Source of the DNA: UBA1756 sp045132235
GTDB lineage: Bacteria; Bacteroidota; Bacteroidia; Bacteroidales; WCHB1-69
Length of the DNA: 53,996 bases
Direction: 5' to 3'
Assembly (NCBI GenBank): GCA_045132235.1
Contig: JBGURX010000055.1
Location: forward strand, 1 to 53,996
A model generated the notes under the pieces. It was not told where the DNA came from and made no database searches. It was given only the letters and a program-made list of their open reading frames with translations. The position numbers were made by a program, and so were the translations under genes. Of the stretch, positions 25,713 to 34,362 are shown piece after piece; the first letter of the stretch is position 1, and each line of letters opens with the position of its first letter.

Positions 25713-28085
25713 ATGTACAGCAGTAAAGACAAAGACAACGGCAAGCAGACGCGCAAGAGCGCTCCGCCTCGCGATAAGGGGAAATCCTCCAAGATAATCA
25801 AGACCTTCTGGATTCTGTATCTTCTTTTTGTCGTCGGGTTCGGCGGCGGCATGGCGCTCACCTTCTATCTGTTGTCGCGCAACATCCCGTCGCTGGAGCA
25901 GCTGCAGAAAGACATCGCCGACAACCAGCAGGCCACCATCGTGTACGACGCCAACGGCGCGGAGATGGGCCGCTATTTTGTGGAAAACCGCTCCAACTGC
26001 CGCTATGCGGACCTGTCGCCCAACATCGTGCACGCCCTCATCGCCACCGAGGATGCCCGTTTCTACAAGCACTCCGGCATCGACCTGCGCGCGTTGGGCC
26101 GTGTGGCCATGGGACTGGTGTTCCACAGCGACAACGGCGGTGGCAGCACCATCACCCAGCAGCTGGCCAAGAACCTCTATCCCAGAAAGAAAGGGGTGAG
26201 CTTGGTGAAGTCGAAGCTGCAGGAGTGGATTGTGGCCATCATGCTGGAACGGGAGTACTCCAAGGATGAAATACTCACCCTTTACCTCAATACGGTGGAC
26301 TTCTCGCATCAGGCGATGGGCATCGAGACGGCGGCGCACCGCTATTTCAACACCACGCCTTCGGAGCTTACCGTGGAGCAGTCGGCCATGCTGATCGGCA
26401 TGCTGAAAGCCCCCGGAAGCTACAACCCGCGAAGGAATCCCGACAAGGCCAAAGGACGCCGCAACGTGGTCATCGGCCAGATGCAGAAGTATGGCTTCCT
26501 CACCAAAGAGGAGTGCAAGATGTATCAGGACAAACCGCTGGTGCTGCAGTTCATGCAAGAGGACCATACCACCGGACAGGCTACCTACTTCCGCGAATAT
26601 GTGCGCACCTACCTGCAGGACTTCTTCAACGACCCCGAGCACTTCAAGCCCAACGGCACACCATATAATATATATACCGACGGTTTGAAAATCTACACCA
26701 CGATTGACTCTACCATGCAGGCGTACGCAGAACGTGCTGTGTATGAGCATCTTTATGTGTATGATGAGGTGCATAAGATTTCCGGCTTGCAGGCCCGTTT
26801 CAACAAGGAGCAGCAGTCGAACCCCAACCATCCCTTCTATCGGCTCTCGAAGGAGCAGACGCAGCGCATCCTCAACAATGCCAAGCGTTGCTCGGACCGG
26901 TATCGCGCTGCGGTGGCCGCCCACAAGTCGGCTGCCGAGATTGAGAAGGAGTTCAACACCAAGGTCAAGATGTCGCTGCCCTGCCAGGACGGCTCCGGTG
27001 CCCGCAAGGAGGTGGTGATGACCCCGTACGATTCCATCCGTTACATGAAGTCGTTCCTGCAGTGCGGGTTCATGGCGATGGAGACCAACACGGGCCGTAT
27101 CAAGGCATACGTGGGCGGTGTGAACTACGAGGTGTCGCAGTTCGACCATGTGATGCTGTCGCAGCGGCAGGTGGGCTCCACCTTCAAACCCTACGTGTAT
27201 GCCACCGCCATGGAGAACAGCAACGGCGAGCTCACCCCGTGCAGCTACGTGCCCAACGAGGTGGTGTCGGTGCCCCGTCCCGACGGCAACGTGTGGACGG
27301 TAAGCCGCCAGTACACGGGGGCATCCTCCCTGACTTTGAAAGAGGCGCTTGCCCGCTCGCTGAACAACGTGTCGGCGCGCCTTATCACCACGCCTGAGTA
27401 TGGCGGTCCCGCTGCCGTGGTGGACCTCGTGCGCAAGATGGGCATCAAGTCACATATTGATACCGTTCCGGCCATCTGCCTTGGCGCCGTTGACCTTACG
27501 CTGTACGAGCAGGTGGGCGCCATCAACTGTTTCCCCAACCAAGGGGTGTATGTGGAACCCTATTTCATTGTCAAGATCTGCGACCGCGACGGCAATGTCA
27601 TCTTCGAGAAGCATCCCGAGAAACATGATGCCATGAGCCAGCTGCTGGCCTTCCAGACCGCCAGCATGATGCGCGGTGTGGTGGAGCATGGTACCGGTGC
27701 CCGTCTGAAATCGGCCGCATGGTACAATCTTGACTTCCCCGTGGCTGGCAAAACCGGTACCACCAACAACCACTCTGATGCTTGGTTTGTGGGCTATACG
27801 CCTATGCTTACCGTCGGCGTGTGGGTGGGCTGCGACGACCGTAGTGCGCATTTCCGCTCCATGGACAACGGACAGGGCGGACGTGCCGCCATGCCTATTT
27901 TCGGAAAGTTCATGAAATATTGTTATAGCGATCCTAAACTTCCTTATTATGAGGTGGTTAAGAAACGTGATGCCAGCGACCCGCGCTACACTTTCTCGCC
28001 GCCGGAAGGCTATTCCGCCAGCGAATATGGCTGTCAGGCCGATCCGAATGCCACGGCTTCTTCATCACCGGGATTGGAATTTTAG
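25713..28085 (+). CDS. mrcA: Penicillin-binding protein 1A (transglycosylase/transpeptidase)
   Basis: A 790-residue class A PBP. A cytoplasmic basic segment (1-30) and membrane anchor (about 31-54) precede the GT51 transglycosylase domain, with catalytic E113 in ATEDARFYKH and the GGGSTITQQLAKNLY motif at 142-156. The transpeptidase domain has S489-TF-K492, S549-L-N551 and K680-T-G, all intact. It polymerises and cross-links peptidoglycan in the periplasm. It has a short low-complexity C-terminus. It lies 35 nt after DUF3109 and may be read from the same transcript. Length and motifs are normal for Bacteroidota. Confidence 0.96.
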   Translation: MYSSKDKDNGKQTRKSAPPRDKGKSSKIIKTFWILYLLFVVGFGGGMALTFYLLSRNIPSLEQLQKDIADNQQATIVYDANGAEMGRYFVENRSNCRYADLSPNIVHALIATEDARFYKHSGIDLRALGRVAMGLVFHSDNGGGSTITQQLAKNLYPRKKGVSLVKSKLQEWIVAIMLEREYSKDEILTLYLNTVDFSHQAMGIETAAHRYFNTTPSELTVEQSAMLIGMLKAPGSYNPRRNPDKAKGRRNVVIGQMQKYGFLTKEECKMYQDKPLVLQFMQEDHTTGQATYFREYVRTYLQDFFNDPEHFKPNGTPYNIYTDGLKIYTTIDSTMQAYAERAVYEHLYVYDEVHKISGLQARFNKEQQSNPNHPFYRLSKEQTQRILNNAKRCSDRYRAAVAAHKSAAEIEKEFNTKVKMSLPCQDGSGARKEVVMTPYDSIRYMKSFLQCGFMAMETNTGRIKAYVGGVNYEVSQFDHVMLSQRQVGSTFKPYVYATAMENSNGELTPCSYVPNEVVSVPRPDGNVWTVSRQYTGASSLTLKEALARSLNNVSARLITTPEYGGPAAVVDLVRKMGIKSHIDTVPAICLGAVDLTLYEQVGAINCFPNQGVYVEPYFIVKICDRDGNVIFEKHPEKHDAMSQLLAFQTASMMRGVVEHGTGARLKSAAWYNLDFPVAGKTGTTNNHSDAWFVGYTPMLTVGVWVGCDDRSAHFRSMDNGQGGRAAMPIFGKFMKYCYSDPKLPYYEVVKKRDASDPRYTFSPPEGYSASEYGCQADPNATASSSPGLEF

Positions 28086-28153
28086 TTTAACATTCATTAA
28101 TATATTTATTTTATTGATTGTTAAAGTGTTATGCTAATTTTGCAAAATTATTC

Positions 28154-28184
28154 ATTGCTGTTTTTGGAAATAGTTGTAATTTTG
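28154..28184 (+). promoter_or_regulatory. Bacteroidete -33/-7 promoter of the TonB receptor gene
   Basis: ATTG (28154-28157), a 19-nt spacer and TAATTTTG (28177-28184) make the clearest match in the window to the TTG-N19-TAnnTTTG promoter. It lies 37 nt before the start codon. Confidence 0.8.
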
Positions 28185-28221
28185 CACCCGATTTTTTTAT
28201 TAGGGATATTAAAATATTAAT

Positions 28222-30678
28222 ATGAATAAATTTTTACGGTCTGTCGTAGTTGTTTTGATTGTATGGGCTGCCACAACGACGGTCTCTTTTGCACAGAATT
28301 ACGTTTTTTCGGGAACGGTTTACGATCAGGATGGGGGTGTGTTGCCCTGTGCTGAAATCAATTCCCCTTGCCTCGCTGCACCGGCTTCTGCCGATGTGAA
28401 TGGTAATTTTGAGGTGATGGTTAATTCTGCACGATGCACTTTTGTGTTTTCTTTCCCCTTGTATAAATCTGACTCTGTAAGTGTTATTTTCTCTGCACGC
28501 AATCCTAAAGTGATGAAGAAGGTGAAACTTCAGTCGGAGGCAACGGTGTTGGAAAACTTGGTGGTGGAAGGGGAGAAGCTGGACAATGATCCCGCCACGT
28601 CTACAACTTCCATCGCCATCATGAGTCCGGAGGATGCAGGCGTGATTTCTCCTGACAATGCGGGCGAGCTGGTGGACATGATGCCGGGTGTGGCGGTGGT
28701 GGACAACGAGCCGCAGATTCGTGGCGGCAGCGGTTTCAGCTCCGGCATGGGTAGCCGTGTGATGATTCTGCTCGACAACATCCCGTTCCTGCGTCCCGAC
28801 GCGGGCCGTCCCATGTGGAGTTTCATCCCGATGGAGGATGTGAAGAGCATTGAGATTTACAAGGGCGCTTCATCGGTGCTGTTCGGCTCTTCCGCCCTCA
28901 CCGGTGCCATCAACGTGTTGACCGCCTATCCGGGCCTTCAGCCCAAGACCAAGGTGACGCTTCATGCAGGCATCTACGACAATCCGAGGGACAGCTATAA
29001 AAAGAGCTGGGGAAATGTGAATCCGATGAAGTGGGGTGCTTCGTTCCTGCACAGCCGTATCATCCACCGCAACTGGGATTTGGTGATCGGCGGCGAGTAT
29101 TTCGACGACCAGAGCTATATCGGCCCTGAGTACCCCGTGTCGCAGGGCAAGACCAATGAGGGCAAGTATGAGATGCGCGCGCGTTTGAATTTCAACCTGC
29201 GCTATCGTGCCCAGAAGGTGAAGAACCTTTCGGCATCACTCTCCGGCAACTTCATGTACTCTGAGAATGCCCAGTCGTTTTTCTGGTACGATTCCGACAC
29301 CAACATGTATCGCACCTACGAGGGCTCGCTGTCGGTTTTCAAGGATTTCACGTTCTATATCGACCCCTGTGTGAGCTACATCTCTCCCGACGGCAGTCAA
29401 CATGATATCCGCAACCGTATCACTTACAGCGACAACCGCGAGGCCACCGGCGCGCAGGATGCCCGCTCGATGATGGTGTACGACGAGTATCAGTTCACCA
29501 AGATGATCCGTAAAATCGGACTGGGGGTCACTGCGGGCATCGTCAACAACTACACCCGCTCTTACGGTTGTGTGTTCAACGGCCAGCAGGGCTCGCTGGA
29601 ACCGGGACTGATCACGATGGACAACCTGTCGGTATATGCGCAGTTGGAGAAGAAGTTCTTGGAAAACAAGAACCTGTCGTTGGTGGTGGGTGGTCGTTGG
29701 GAGGCCTTCTTCGTGGGCAAGGAGTTTGCACAGATGCCGGTGTTCCGTGCCGGTATCAGCTACCAGATTCCCCGTAGTATGACCAATTTCCGCGCCTCCT
29801 TCGGACAGGGCTACCGCTATCCCACCATCGGTGAGCGTTTCATCTCCATCTCGGTGGGTAACTACGGTTTCTATCCCAACAAAGACTTGAAACCCGAAAA
29901 AAGCTGGAATGCGGAGTTCGGTATCGCCCAGCCCTACCGCGTGGGCCCCTTCGAGGGTATCTTCGATGTGGCTGCCTACCATCAGGAGTTCAAGAACTTC
30001 ATCGAGTTCGCTTTCGGCAACTGGGGCAATAAAGGCGACTTCTTGCATGATATGGGATTTATGTACCTCAATACGGGTCCGGCTTCTGTCACCGGTGTGG
30101 ATGTGTCGTTGGTGGGCCATGGAGAGATTGGGGAGAATGTGGACATGACCTTCTTGGTGGGTTACACGTATAGCCATCCTATCACCAAAAACAAGACGGG
30201 GGTCTATTATAGCCAAGCGACATCCGATACGACTTCAAAGGATTATACCTACATGACAACGGCTTCCGATCCCTCCAAAGGCATTCTTAAATATCGCATC
30301 CAGCACAATGCCAAGCTGAACATTGGCTTCCTGTTCTGGAAGAAATTGGGCTTTGAAGCTTCCTGCACCTACTACAGCGCGATGAAGAATGTGGATAATA
30401 TTTTCTATGAAATGGATTGCCTGAATGAAGAGAACTCTCCTGCGACGATTGCTTTTTGGTCGAATATGGGCACACTTCCTTTCACTGGCTACGCCAATTT
30501 CGCTAAGGCGCACAATAAAGGCTCCTTCACCCTTGACTTGAGCATTTCCTATAAGATTCTCGAACAGCTGGAGGTTTCGTTCGCCGTGAAGAATGTGCTG
30601 AACAACGAATACACGCTGCGTCCGATGTATCTGGAAGCTCCGCGCAACTATGTGCTCAAAATCGTGTACGGACTGTAG
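28222..30678 (+). CDS. TonB-dependent receptor
   Basis: An 818-residue outer-membrane receptor with a signal peptide (about 1-24), a carboxypeptidase-like domain (YVFSGTVYDQDGGVLPCAEI onward), and a plug at about 115-235 with VAVVDNEPQIRGGSGFSSG, VMILLDNIPFL and SVLFGSSALTGAINVLT. A beta barrel follows, ending with NYVLKIVYGL. No SusD partner is present. The next gene encodes a PCMD-domain lipoprotein, which may be a surface accessory. The substrate is unknown; the general fold resembles siderophore/vitamin-type receptors rather than SusC, from its length below 900 residues. It has a strong own promoter. Confidence 0.93.
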   Translation: MNKFLRSVVVVLIVWAATTTVSFAQNYVFSGTVYDQDGGVLPCAEINSPCLAAPASADVNGNFEVMVNSARCTFVFSFPLYKSDSVSVIFSARNPKVMKKVKLQSEATVLENLVVEGEKLDNDPATSTTSIAIMSPEDAGVISPDNAGELVDMMPGVAVVDNEPQIRGGSGFSSGMGSRVMILLDNIPFLRPDAGRPMWSFIPMEDVKSIEIYKGASSVLFGSSALTGAINVLTAYPGLQPKTKVTLHAGIYDNPRDSYKKSWGNVNPMKWGASFLHSRIIHRNWDLVIGGEYFDDQSYIGPEYPVSQGKTNEGKYEMRARLNFNLRYRAQKVKNLSASLSGNFMYSENAQSFFWYDSDTNMYRTYEGSLSVFKDFTFYIDPCVSYISPDGSQHDIRNRITYSDNREATGAQDARSMMVYDEYQFTKMIRKIGLGVTAGIVNNYTRSYGCVFNGQQGSLEPGLITMDNLSVYAQLEKKFLENKNLSLVVGGRWEAFFVGKEFAQMPVFRAGISYQIPRSMTNFRASFGQGYRYPTIGERFISISVGNYGFYPNKDLKPEKSWNAEFGIAQPYRVGPFEGIFDVAAYHQEFKNFIEFAFGNWGNKGDFLHDMGFMYLNTGPASVTGVDVSLVGHGEIGENVDMTFLVGYTYSHPITKNKTGVYYSQATSDTTSKDYTYMTTASDPSKGILKYRIQHNAKLNIGFLFWKKLGFEASCTYYSAMKNVDNIFYEMDCLNEENSPATIAFWSNMGTLPFTGYANFAKAHNKGSFTLDLSISYKILEQLEVSFAVKNVLNNEYTLRPMYLEAPRNYVLKIVYGL

Positions 30679-30679
30679 G

Positions 30680-30755
30680 ACAATGTACAATTAACAATGT
30701 ACAATTATTAATCGCATAACCGAATAACCGAATAACCGTATAATCGCAAAATCGA
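30680..30755 (+). repeat. Tandem 14-bp duplication followed by an 8-bp phased array
   Basis: ACAATGTACAATTA occurs twice head to tail (30680-30693 and 30694-30707), starting 1 nt after the TonB receptor stop codon. Six 8-mers follow directly: TTAATCGC, ATAACCGA, ATAACCGA, ATAACCGT, ATAATCGC, AAAATCGA (30708-30755). The array fills most of the gap before the PCMD lipoprotein gene. Confidence 0.85.
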
Positions 30756-30781
30756 ATATTAACCATTAAATTTTTTATGAT

Positions 30782-31606
30782 ATGAAAAAAATGATTTTTC
30801 CCATGCTGTTGTGCGCCGCTTTCGTGTTCATGGCAGTGAGTTGTGAAAATCCCAATGAACCCGAGCCGGATCCGACTCCGGTGGACACTACCGACACCGA
30901 CCTCGGTTTTATAAAGCCCGAGTGCGAAGCGTTTGTACACGACATTGTGGATGGTGGTTTTGAAAACTGCTGGTACAAACAGGAGATGTCGAATGAGATT
31001 TATGTAGAGTATCAATCTTCTGTTTTTTATTCATTGAACAGCCTTCATGCTTTGTTGGATGTTCCGGCGATGATGCTGAACTCTTCACCCATCACGGCTT
31101 ATCGCGATAAGAGCGATCCCCACAGTGGAAAGTCGTGCATGAAGTTGGTGACGGGCTTGCTCACGGATGGCGGCGGGCAGCTGCTCATTCCCGGTGCTAT
31201 GGCCCCGCTGGATGAAAACTTTGTGTATCAGTTCCTTCATCCTGATGAATATCCGGAAGGCATCAATATTAAGAAACCTTACACCGATAAACCCACCGCT
31301 CTCAAGGGATTTTTCAAATACCATCCTGTCAATGGCGATGAGGGTTCTATCTGTGTGGAATTGTACAACGGCAGTGAAGTGATTGCCCGTGGCTACCAGC
31401 GTTTCACCACAGACGAGACACAGTGGTCTTCTTTCAATATTCCGATTGACTATACCGTCAATGGTGGCAGCCTTTCCACGGCACAGCCCACTCACATTTC
31501 CATTGTTGTCTCCTCCAGCGCTGACTACAACTTCGCCGACCTGACGCATTGCCAAGGCCAAGTGGGCTCTACTTTGTGGTTGGATGATATCTCATTTGAG
31601 TTTTAA
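30782..31606 (+). CDS. PCMD-domain lipoprotein
   Basis: A 274-residue protein with a lipoprotein signal ending at C21 (MAVSC), an acidic Pro-rich linker (NEPEPDPTPVD) typical of surface-exposed bacteroidete lipoproteins, and a PCMD-like jelly-roll: PTALKGFFKYHPVNGDEGSI, an SSFNIPIDY strand, the ISIVVSSSA segment and VGSTLWLDDISFEF at the end. PCMD ('putative carbohydrate metabolism domain') proteins are abundant in gut Bacteroidales, and a few structures show a carbohydrate-binding-like fold; the ligand is unknown. It follows the TonB receptor gene and likely forms a pair with it, separated by a repeat array. Confidence 0.78.
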   Translation: MKKMIFPMLLCAAFVFMAVSCENPNEPEPDPTPVDTTDTDLGFIKPECEAFVHDIVDGGFENCWYKQEMSNEIYVEYQSSVFYSLNSLHALLDVPAMMLNSSPITAYRDKSDPHSGKSCMKLVTGLLTDGGGQLLIPGAMAPLDENFVYQFLHPDEYPEGINIKKPYTDKPTALKGFFKYHPVNGDEGSICVELYNGSEVIARGYQRFTTDETQWSSFNIPIDYTVNGGSLSTAQPTHISIVVSSSADYNFADLTHCQGQVGSTLWLDDISFEF

Positions 31607-31622
31607 TGTTGTTTCGTCAAAT

Positions 31623-32882
31623 ATGGCAGTTTTAGTTAAGAATATCAAGAAGTTGGTGCAGGTAGAAACTGCACCGCTTCGTTTTAGGGCGGGCGCAGAG
31701 ATGACCCAGCTGCCCTGTATCGACAATGCTTTCCTGTTGGCGGAAGGCGGCAAGATTACGGCTTTCGGTCCCATGGCGGAGCTTACCGATGCGCTGCTGT
31801 CGGGCGTGAAGGAGCCAATAGAGACGGTGGACGCCACCGGCCGCATGGTCTTCCCGACCTTCTGCGACTCGCACTCGCACATCGTGTATGCCGGCAGCCG
31901 CGAGATTGAGTACATCGACAAGATCAAGGGACTGAGCTACGAGGAAATCGCCAAGCGTGGCGGTGGCATCCTCAACTCGGTGGACCGTCTGCGGGCGGCT
32001 TCGGAAGACGAGCTGTTCGACAGCGCATGGCAGCGCCTCGAAGAGGTGGCTTCGTTTGGTACGGGCGCCATCGAAATCAAGAGCGGCTACGGCCTCGATA
32101 CCGAAAACGAACTCAAGATGCTGCGTGTTATCCGCCGCCTCAAGGAGAAGTCTCCGCTGACCATCAAAGCCAACTTCTTGGCTGCGCACGCCGTGCCGCG
32201 CGAATATATCGGCCGTCAGACCGAGTATGTGGATTTGATCATCAACGAGATGATCCCGCTGGTGGCTGCCGAGGATTTGGCCGACTATGTGGATGTATTC
32301 TGCGACCGTGGCTTTTTCACGCCGGAAGATACCGAGCGCATTCTCATGCAGGGCATGAAGTACGGCCTGCAGCCCAAGATCCATGCCAACGAACTTGATT
32401 TCAGCGGCGGCATCCAAGTGGGTGTGAAGTACAACGCCCGCTCGGTGGACCATATCGAATATACGGGCGACGAGGAGATAGCGGCCCTGCTGGGTTCGGA
32501 GACCATGCCGACCATTTTGCCCGGTGCGGCCTTCTTCCTCGGTATGGTGTATGCGCCCGCCCGCAAGATGATCGAAGCCGGACTGCCTGTCGCCATGGCC
32601 GGCGACTACAACCCGGGTTCCTGTCCGTCGGGCAACATGCAGTTTGTGCTCTCCATGGGCTGCATCAAGTACGGCATGATTCCCGAAGAGGCCATCAACG
32701 CGGTCACCATCAACAGCGCCTACGCCATGGGCGTGGAGGAGGAGCTGGGCACCATTACCAAAGGTAAAATTGCCAACTTCTTCATCACCAAGCCCATTTC
32801 CACCATCGAGTTCATGCCCTACGCCTACGGCTCCAACAAAGTGGAACGCGTCTATCTGCGCGGCGAAAAAGTAGTGGGATAA
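31623..32882 (+). CDS. hutI: Imidazolonepropionase
   Basis: A 419-residue amidohydrolase of the histidine-utilisation pathway, hydrolysing imidazolone-5-propionate to N-formimino-L-glutamate. The metal site HSH lies in FPTFCDSHSHIVYAG, and HANELDFSGGIQVG, SVDHIEYTG and DYNPGSCPSGNMQFVLSMG are HutI signatures. I chose the ATG at 31623 (MAVLVKNI) over an in-frame upstream start at 31584, which would overlap the PCMD gene by 23 nt and add a non-conserved stretch. No hutH, hutU or hutG is in the window. A sodium-coupled transporter follows 106 nt later. The stop is followed at once by a phased pyrimidine array. Confidence 0.95.
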   Translation: MAVLVKNIKKLVQVETAPLRFRAGAEMTQLPCIDNAFLLAEGGKITAFGPMAELTDALLSGVKEPIETVDATGRMVFPTFCDSHSHIVYAGSREIEYIDKIKGLSYEEIAKRGGGILNSVDRLRAASEDELFDSAWQRLEEVASFGTGAIEIKSGYGLDTENELKMLRVIRRLKEKSPLTIKANFLAAHAVPREYIGRQTEYVDLIINEMIPLVAAEDLADYVDVFCDRGFFTPEDTERILMQGMKYGLQPKIHANELDFSGGIQVGVKYNARSVDHIEYTGDEEIAALLGSETMPTILPGAAFFLGMVYAPARKMIEAGLPVAMAGDYNPGSCPSGNMQFVLSMGCIKYGMIPEEAINAVTINSAYAMGVEEELGTITKGKIANFFITKPISTIEFMPYAYGSNKVERVYLRGEKVVG

Positions 32883-32891
32883 TCCCCACAT

Positions 32892-32976
32892 CCTCGTATC
32901 CTCGTATCCTCGTATCCTCACTCACTTCTCAACTTCTCAACTCCTTAACTCCTTCACTCTCAACTCTTAACTTTCA
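32892..32976 (+). repeat. Phased 8-bp then 7-bp pyrimidine-rich tandem array
   Basis: Three CCTCGTAT 8-mers (32892-32915) are followed by CCTCACTC, ACTTCTCA twice, ACTCCTTA and ACTCCTTC, then 7-mers ACTCTCA, ACTCTTA and ACTTTCA. It starts 10 nt after the hutI stop and ends 12 nt before the transporter start codon. It is the longest member of the family and shows the switch from period 8 to period 7. Confidence 0.85.
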
Positions 32977-32988
32977 ATTTTCCCCAAA

Positions 32989-34362
32989 ATGAACACCAAC
33001 AGTAATCAAGGCGGTTTCACGTCGAGTTTCGGAGCCATTGCGGCTGCAGCGGGTTCGGCCATCGGACTGGGCAACATCTGGCGTTTTCCCTATACGGCAG
33101 GTGCCAACGGTGGCGGCGCTTTCCTGCTGATGTATTTCATCTTTGTCTTCCTGATCGGTGTGCCCATCATGATGAGCGAGTTTGCCATGGGACGTCGTAC
33201 CGGCCAGAATGCCGTGGGTGCTTTTCGGACATTGTCGCCGCGCGGCAAAGGTTGGATGTTCGTGGGCTTCTGGGGCATCCTCACTACCTTCTTCATCTAC
33301 TCGTTTTATAGTGTCATTACCGGCTGGACTTTGGACTATGTGGTGTTGAGTTGCAGCGGCGGACTGTCAGGCAAGACTCCCGATGAGGTGAGTACGGTGT
33401 TCAAGGAATTCGCCAGCGGCTCGTTCTGGCCCATCTTTTACCAGATTATTTTCATGCTGCTCACCATCTTGGTCATCCTGATGGGGGTGCAGAAGGGGAT
33501 TGAGAAATCCTCTAAAATCCTGATGCCCGTACTGTTGGTGCTGATGGTGGTGCTCTGTGTGCGTTCGGTCACTTTGGAGGGAGCAGGAGAGGGGCTCTCT
33601 TTCTTGTTCAAGCCCGACTTCAGTAAAGTTGACGGCAAAGCGGTGCTGGATGCACTCGGACAGGCCATGTTCTCCCTCAGCATCGGATTGGGCGTGCTCA
33701 TCACTTACGGCTCGTACGTGCGCAAGCAGGATAATCTCTTCAAATCCAGCCTCATTATCGCCTCTGCCGACACCCTAATTGCAGTGATGTCTGGTGTGGC
33801 TATCTTTCCGGCTGTATTTGCATTCGGACAGAATCCAGCCGAGGGTCCTAGCTTAGTGTATGAAACCCTCCCCAATGTGTTCAACAGTATGCCGGGCGGG
33901 GTGGTGTTTGCCGTCGCCTTCTTTGTGCTGCTTTCCATTGCGGCCCTTACCTCCACGGTATCTATGCTGGAAACGATTGTGCATTTTGTGATGCAGGAGT
34001 TCAAACTGAAACGCTGGTCGGCGGCTCTTCTTTGCACGGCTGCCACGTTGGTTCTCGGCATCCTCTGCACACTGTCGTTCGGACCGCTCAGCGATGTTAC
34101 CCTCTTTGGAAAAACCATCTTTGATATTTTAAACACAATGACCGCTACCTACATGCTTCCGTTAGGTGCGTTAGCCACCGTGATTTTCTTGGGTTGGTTC
34201 TGTCACAAAAGTGATGTGAAGGCTGAGGTGACCAATGAAGGAACGCTGAAGGCGGGATTTTTCAAGGTCTATTATTTCATCGTCCGTTATCTCGCGCCGA
34301 TTGCGCTGTTGTGTGTGTTGGTGGCTGGAATTGTGGCGAGCTTTGCTACCCCAACATCATAA
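32989..34362 (+). CDS. Neurotransmitter:sodium symporter family transporter
   Basis: A 457-residue membrane protein with about 11-12 helices. The NSS signature is in helix 1: GSAIGLGNIWRFPYTAGANGG (about 22-42), holding the sodium site and the unwound substrate-binding region. YSFYSVITGWTL in helix 3 and SFSIG-like FSLSIGLGVLITYGSY in helix 6 fit the bacterial LeuT-like branch. These proteins import amino acids or related amines with sodium. The substrate is not assignable, but placement after hutI makes histidine or another amino acid plausible. Its last 17 nt overlap convergently with sufS. Confidence 0.93.
   Translation: MNTNSNQGGFTSSFGAIAAAAGSAIGLGNIWRFPYTAGANGGGAFLLMYFIFVFLIGVPIMMSEFAMGRRTGQNAVGAFRTLSPRGKGWMFVGFWGILTTFFIYSFYSVITGWTLDYVVLSCSGGLSGKTPDEVSTVFKEFASGSFWPIFYQIIFMLLTILVILMGVQKGIEKSSKILMPVLLVLMVVLCVRSVTLEGAGEGLSFLFKPDFSKVDGKAVLDALGQAMFSLSIGLGVLITYGSYVRKQDNLFKSSLIIASADTLIAVMSGVAIFPAVFAFGQNPAEGPSLVYETLPNVFNSMPGGVVFAVAFFVLLSIAALTSTVSMLETIVHFVMQEFKLKRWSAALLCTAATLVLGILCTLSFGPLSDVTLFGKTIFDILNTMTATYMLPLGALATVIFLGWFCHKSDVKAEVTNEGTLKAGFFKVYYFIVRYLAPIALLCVLVAGIVASFATPTS

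Noticed and set aside
32892..32976. CRISPR array
   Set aside because: Units are 7-8 bp without spacers and no cas genes are near; it is a phased low-complexity array.
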